From Streptoalloteichus hindustanus (lineage in GTDB: Bacteria > Actinomycetota > Actinomycetes > Mycobacteriales > Pseudonocardiaceae): DNA of 64,000 nt. A program made the position numbers and the translations under genes. A model generated the notes under the pieces. That model saw only the letters and a list, made by a program, of their open reading frames with translations, was not told the DNA's origin and ran no database searches. Positions 62,265-64,000 of the stretch are shown piece by piece; within the stretch, counting starts at the first letter, position 1, and each line of letters begins with the position of its first letter. Where the stretch lies: the NCBI RefSeq assembly GCF_900129375.1, contig NZ_FQVN01000001.1, positions 744,001 to 808,000 of the forward strand. Direction: 5' to 3'.

Positions 62265-62299
62265 AGAAGGCCGCCGCCCCACGCGGGACGACGGCCTTC
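62265..62299 (-). terminator. Terminator of the flippase-like gene
   Basis: On the minus strand AAGGCCG(T)CG ... CG(G)CGGCCTT pairs (62298-62267) and is followed by CTTCTTG, a T-rich tail. 16 bp after the stop codon. Confidence 0.55.
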
Positions 62300-62314
62300 C
62301 CGGCGAGTCGGGAA

Positions 62315-63370
62315 TCACGGCACCGGCGGCAGCTCCGCCGCCTGGGGCTCGCGGTCGGCCCGCCATCGGGCCAACAGCGCCGCCGCGCCGGCGGTGACGA
62401 TGTCGGCCAGCATGAACATCACCCGGGACGCCGCGGCGAACGCCATCGCCTGACCCGTCGGCATCGCCGTGCCCAGCGCGGCCACCAACACCACCTCGCG
62501 CACCCCGGCGCCCGAGGGCAGGACGAACGCGAACAGACCGATGGTCAGGCCCAGCGACATCGCGCCGGTGGAGAGCACCAGCCCGGACAGGCCGGGCTCG
62601 CCGATCGCGTTGGCCAGCAGCCACAGGTGCAGGCCGTAGCAGAAGTAGGCGGCCAGCACCCAGCCGAGCGCCTTGCCGATGGTGCGCCAGCGCAGCGTGT
62701 GGTCCAGCGGCTGGCGCTTGAGGACCCGCAGCACCAGCGACGTGCCCCAGGTGAGCACCTTCGGGTGCAGCGCGGCGAGACCGAGCGGGAGCAGCGCGAA
62801 CAGCCACAGCGCGCCCGGCGAGTCCCGGAGCATGACCGGCAGCGCGAACAGGCCGAGCACCAGCGAGCCGACCACGCTGAACCCGATGTTCAGCAGCGAG
62901 CCGGTGAAGATGCGGGCCCGGGGCAGGCCGGCCTTGCGGCCCAGCTCCATCTGCAGCAGGTAGGCCCACACCGAGCCGGGCACGTACTTGCCCAGCGAGC
63001 CGACCAGCATGATCTGCGCGCCGCGGAACGTGCCGATCGGCTTGCCCAGGTCGTTGACGATGACCTGCCAGGCCATCGTGCCCGCGACGATGCCGGCGAC
63101 CACCGTGAGCTGGCTGAGCAGCAGCGAGTGCCACGGGATCGCGGTGAGCGTGCCGGACACCTCGCCCCAGTTGGCCACGAGCTGGTAGCCGGCGGCGACC
63201 ACCACGACCAGCACCAGGAGTCGGCGCAGCCAGGCGACGAGGACGGCCTTCTTCTTCTCAGGCTGGGCGGGGGGCGTTGCCGGCGGCGCGGGATCCGCCA
63301 CGGCAGCCTGGTCGGTGGTCACATGGCCTCCGGGGTTGTCGCCCGCTTCGCCGCTGTTCGGTTCGTCCAC
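62315..63370 (-). CDS. YbhN/flippase-like integral membrane protein
   Basis: 351 aa. A Pro-rich, charged cytosolic N-terminus (about 1-42) then about eight helices of the lysylphosphatidylglycerol-synthase transmembrane type (UPF0104). Typical blocks: GTMAWQVIVNDLGKPIGTFR, LVGSLGKYVPGSVWAYLL (about 123-140) and FVLPSGAGVREVVLVAALGT. Lacks the soluble synthase domain. Substrate transport across the membrane is suggested by the family. ATG 63370; GTG near 63322 possible. Confidence 0.85.
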   Translation of the reverse strand: MDEPNSGEAGDNPGGHVTTDQAAVADPAPPATPPAQPEKKKAVLVAWLRRLLVLVVVVAAGYQLVANWGEVSGTLTAIPWHSLLLSQLTVVAGIVAGTMAWQVIVNDLGKPIGTFRGAQIMLVGSLGKYVPGSVWAYLLQMELGRKAGLPRARIFTGSLLNIGFSVVGSLVLGLFALPVMLRDSPGALWLFALLPLGLAALHPKVLTWGTSLVLRVLKRQPLDHTLRWRTIGKALGWVLAAYFCYGLHLWLLANAIGEPGLSGLVLSTGAMSLGLTIGLFAFVLPSGAGVREVVLVAALGTAMPTGQAMAFAAASRVMFMLADIVTAGAAALLARWRADREPQAAELPPVP

Positions 63371-63656
63371 CAGCAGTGTGCTCCGAGGTACGCCGGTCGC
63401 GAAAACGGGGCGTGTGCGTCAGATCGCACATAGTAGGTGCGCGGTCATCCCATGGGGAGCCCGGCCACCCACGTTAGACGACGGCGACCCGGGGCACCCG
63501 ACGAGCCGGAGGCCGCTCCACCCGGGGGTTCGGCGGTGCGTCGCGGATAGGTAACCTACCGTCGCCAGGCCCCCGTAGCCTGCCCGCATCCGGTCAAGCC
63601 GACCGGGTGGGCCGGTGCGCGGAACGGATCCGCCCCCTACCGAGAAGTCGTGGAGC

Positions 63657-64000
63657 ATGATCCCCATCACCGTGGTCGACGTGCGGGACGCTGAGCCGTA
63701 CGTGCTGGAAGTGTTGCGCTCGGGTGTCCTCGCCCAGGGCCCGATGGTGCGCCGGTTCGAGGAGTCCTTCGCCGCCGTGGTCGGCGCCCGGCACGCGGTC
63801 GCCGTCAACAACGGCACCACAGCGCTGGTGGCCGCGCTGCAGGTCCTGGACCTCCAGCCGGGCGACGAGGTCGTCACCTCGCCGTTCACCTTCGTCGCCA
63901 CGCTGAACGCGATCCTGGAGGCGGGGGCCACCGCGCGGTTCGCCGACATCCGCGAGGACGACTTCTGCGTCGACCCGGACGCCGTGGCCGCCGCGATCGG
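63657..64000 (+). CDS. DegT/DnrJ/EryC1/StrS aminotransferase, truncated by window end
   Basis: Only the first about 114 residues are present. IPITVVDVRDAEPYVLEVLR, GPMVRRFEESFAAVVGARHA, VNNGTTALVAALQVL and DEVVTSPFTFVATLNAILEA are diagnostic of sugar aminotransferases (PLP enzymes making amino sugars). The PLP Lys lies beyond the window. ATG 63657; no strong RBS (GTGGAG). Together with LpxA-like, GT2 and flippase-like genes it suggests a nucleotide-amino-sugar pathway. Confidence 0.85.
   Translation, partial: MIPITVVDVRDAEPYVLEVLRSGVLAQGPMVRRFEESFAAVVGARHAVAVNNGTTALVAALQVLDLQPGDEVVTSPFTFVATLNAILEAGATARFADIREDDFCVDPDAVAAAI

Overview
The window is high-GC DNA (roughly 73-75% G+C by eye) with strong GC-ending codon bias and many GTG starts. 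Its contents (SigE-type ECF sigma factors, an F420-type luciferase-like oxidoreductase, a DosR/DevR-like regulator, a BfrB-type ferritin, DUF5926, DUF6457 and an IdeR-type iron box) point to an actinobacterium, most likely a Pseudonocardiales relative of Saccharothrix, Actinosynnema or Lentzea. That placement is inference from gene families; nothing here is species-diagnostic. The window is chromosome-like: no integrase, transposase, phage structural gene, rRNA, tRNA or CRISPR array was recognised.

Layout. 0-4 kb: two acetate/solute:Na+ symporters, the second with its DUF485 partner. 4-16 kb: a beta-lactamase-like serine hydrolase, three ECF sigma/membrane-protein pairs (two of them adjacent paralogues flanking a secreted Pro/Ser/Thr-rich protein), rhodanese, DUF4328, P450, GDPD, DUF5926 and DUF952. 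15-28 kb: ferritin, DUF1445 hydro-lyase, DUF6457, two tandem secreted TAP-type hydrolases, a 484-aa orphan, arginine deiminase, SDR, CPBP protease, and a DUF2470 gene under an iron box. 28-32 kb: homogentisate/tyrosine catabolism (hmgA, divergent; an unnamed gene, fahA, an IclR regulator). 32-41 kb: a GDT1-type Mn exporter with an apparent yybP-ykoY manganese riboswitch, then cydAB-cydDC with Rex-like and DevR-like sites, followed by a DevS/DevR-like kinase and regulator arranged convergently. 41-50 kb: macro domain, pheA, phosphatase, a zincin with a decayed partial copy, a septum-formation protein, a YjfM-like/Gss-like/DUF350 cluster, and serS. 50-57 kb: HhH-type nuclease, small enzymes, LLM oxidoreductase, HAD phosphatase, a MerR-MFS exporter operon and a PGRP amidase. 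57-64 kb: an LpxA-type acyltransferase, a tachylectin/DMFase-like fusion, GT2, a flippase-like membrane protein and a truncated DegT aminotransferase, suggesting a surface-sugar locus that continues past the window.

The most unusual signal is a dispersed repeat of about 120-190 bp found three times (near 8.1, 25.8 and 36.8 kb). Each copy carries a GC-rich hairpin, a conserved GATAGGCT block and two closely spaced matches to the DnaA box TTGTCCACA. One copy sits inside cydDC, where it is read through in frame between the membrane and ATPase domains of the CydD half; the same frame is open in all three copies. Other items worth checking: the manganese riboswitch, the dual Rex/DevR-like control of cydA, a 75-bp tandem repeat between cydDC and the DevS-like kinase, a decayed 3' duplication of the zincin gene, and an LpxA homologue in an organism expected to lack lipid A.

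Many genes end in perfect GC-rich inverted repeats. Several appear leaderless, with a TAGNNT-type -10 placed 6-8 nt upstream of the start codon; I used this to choose starts where noted.
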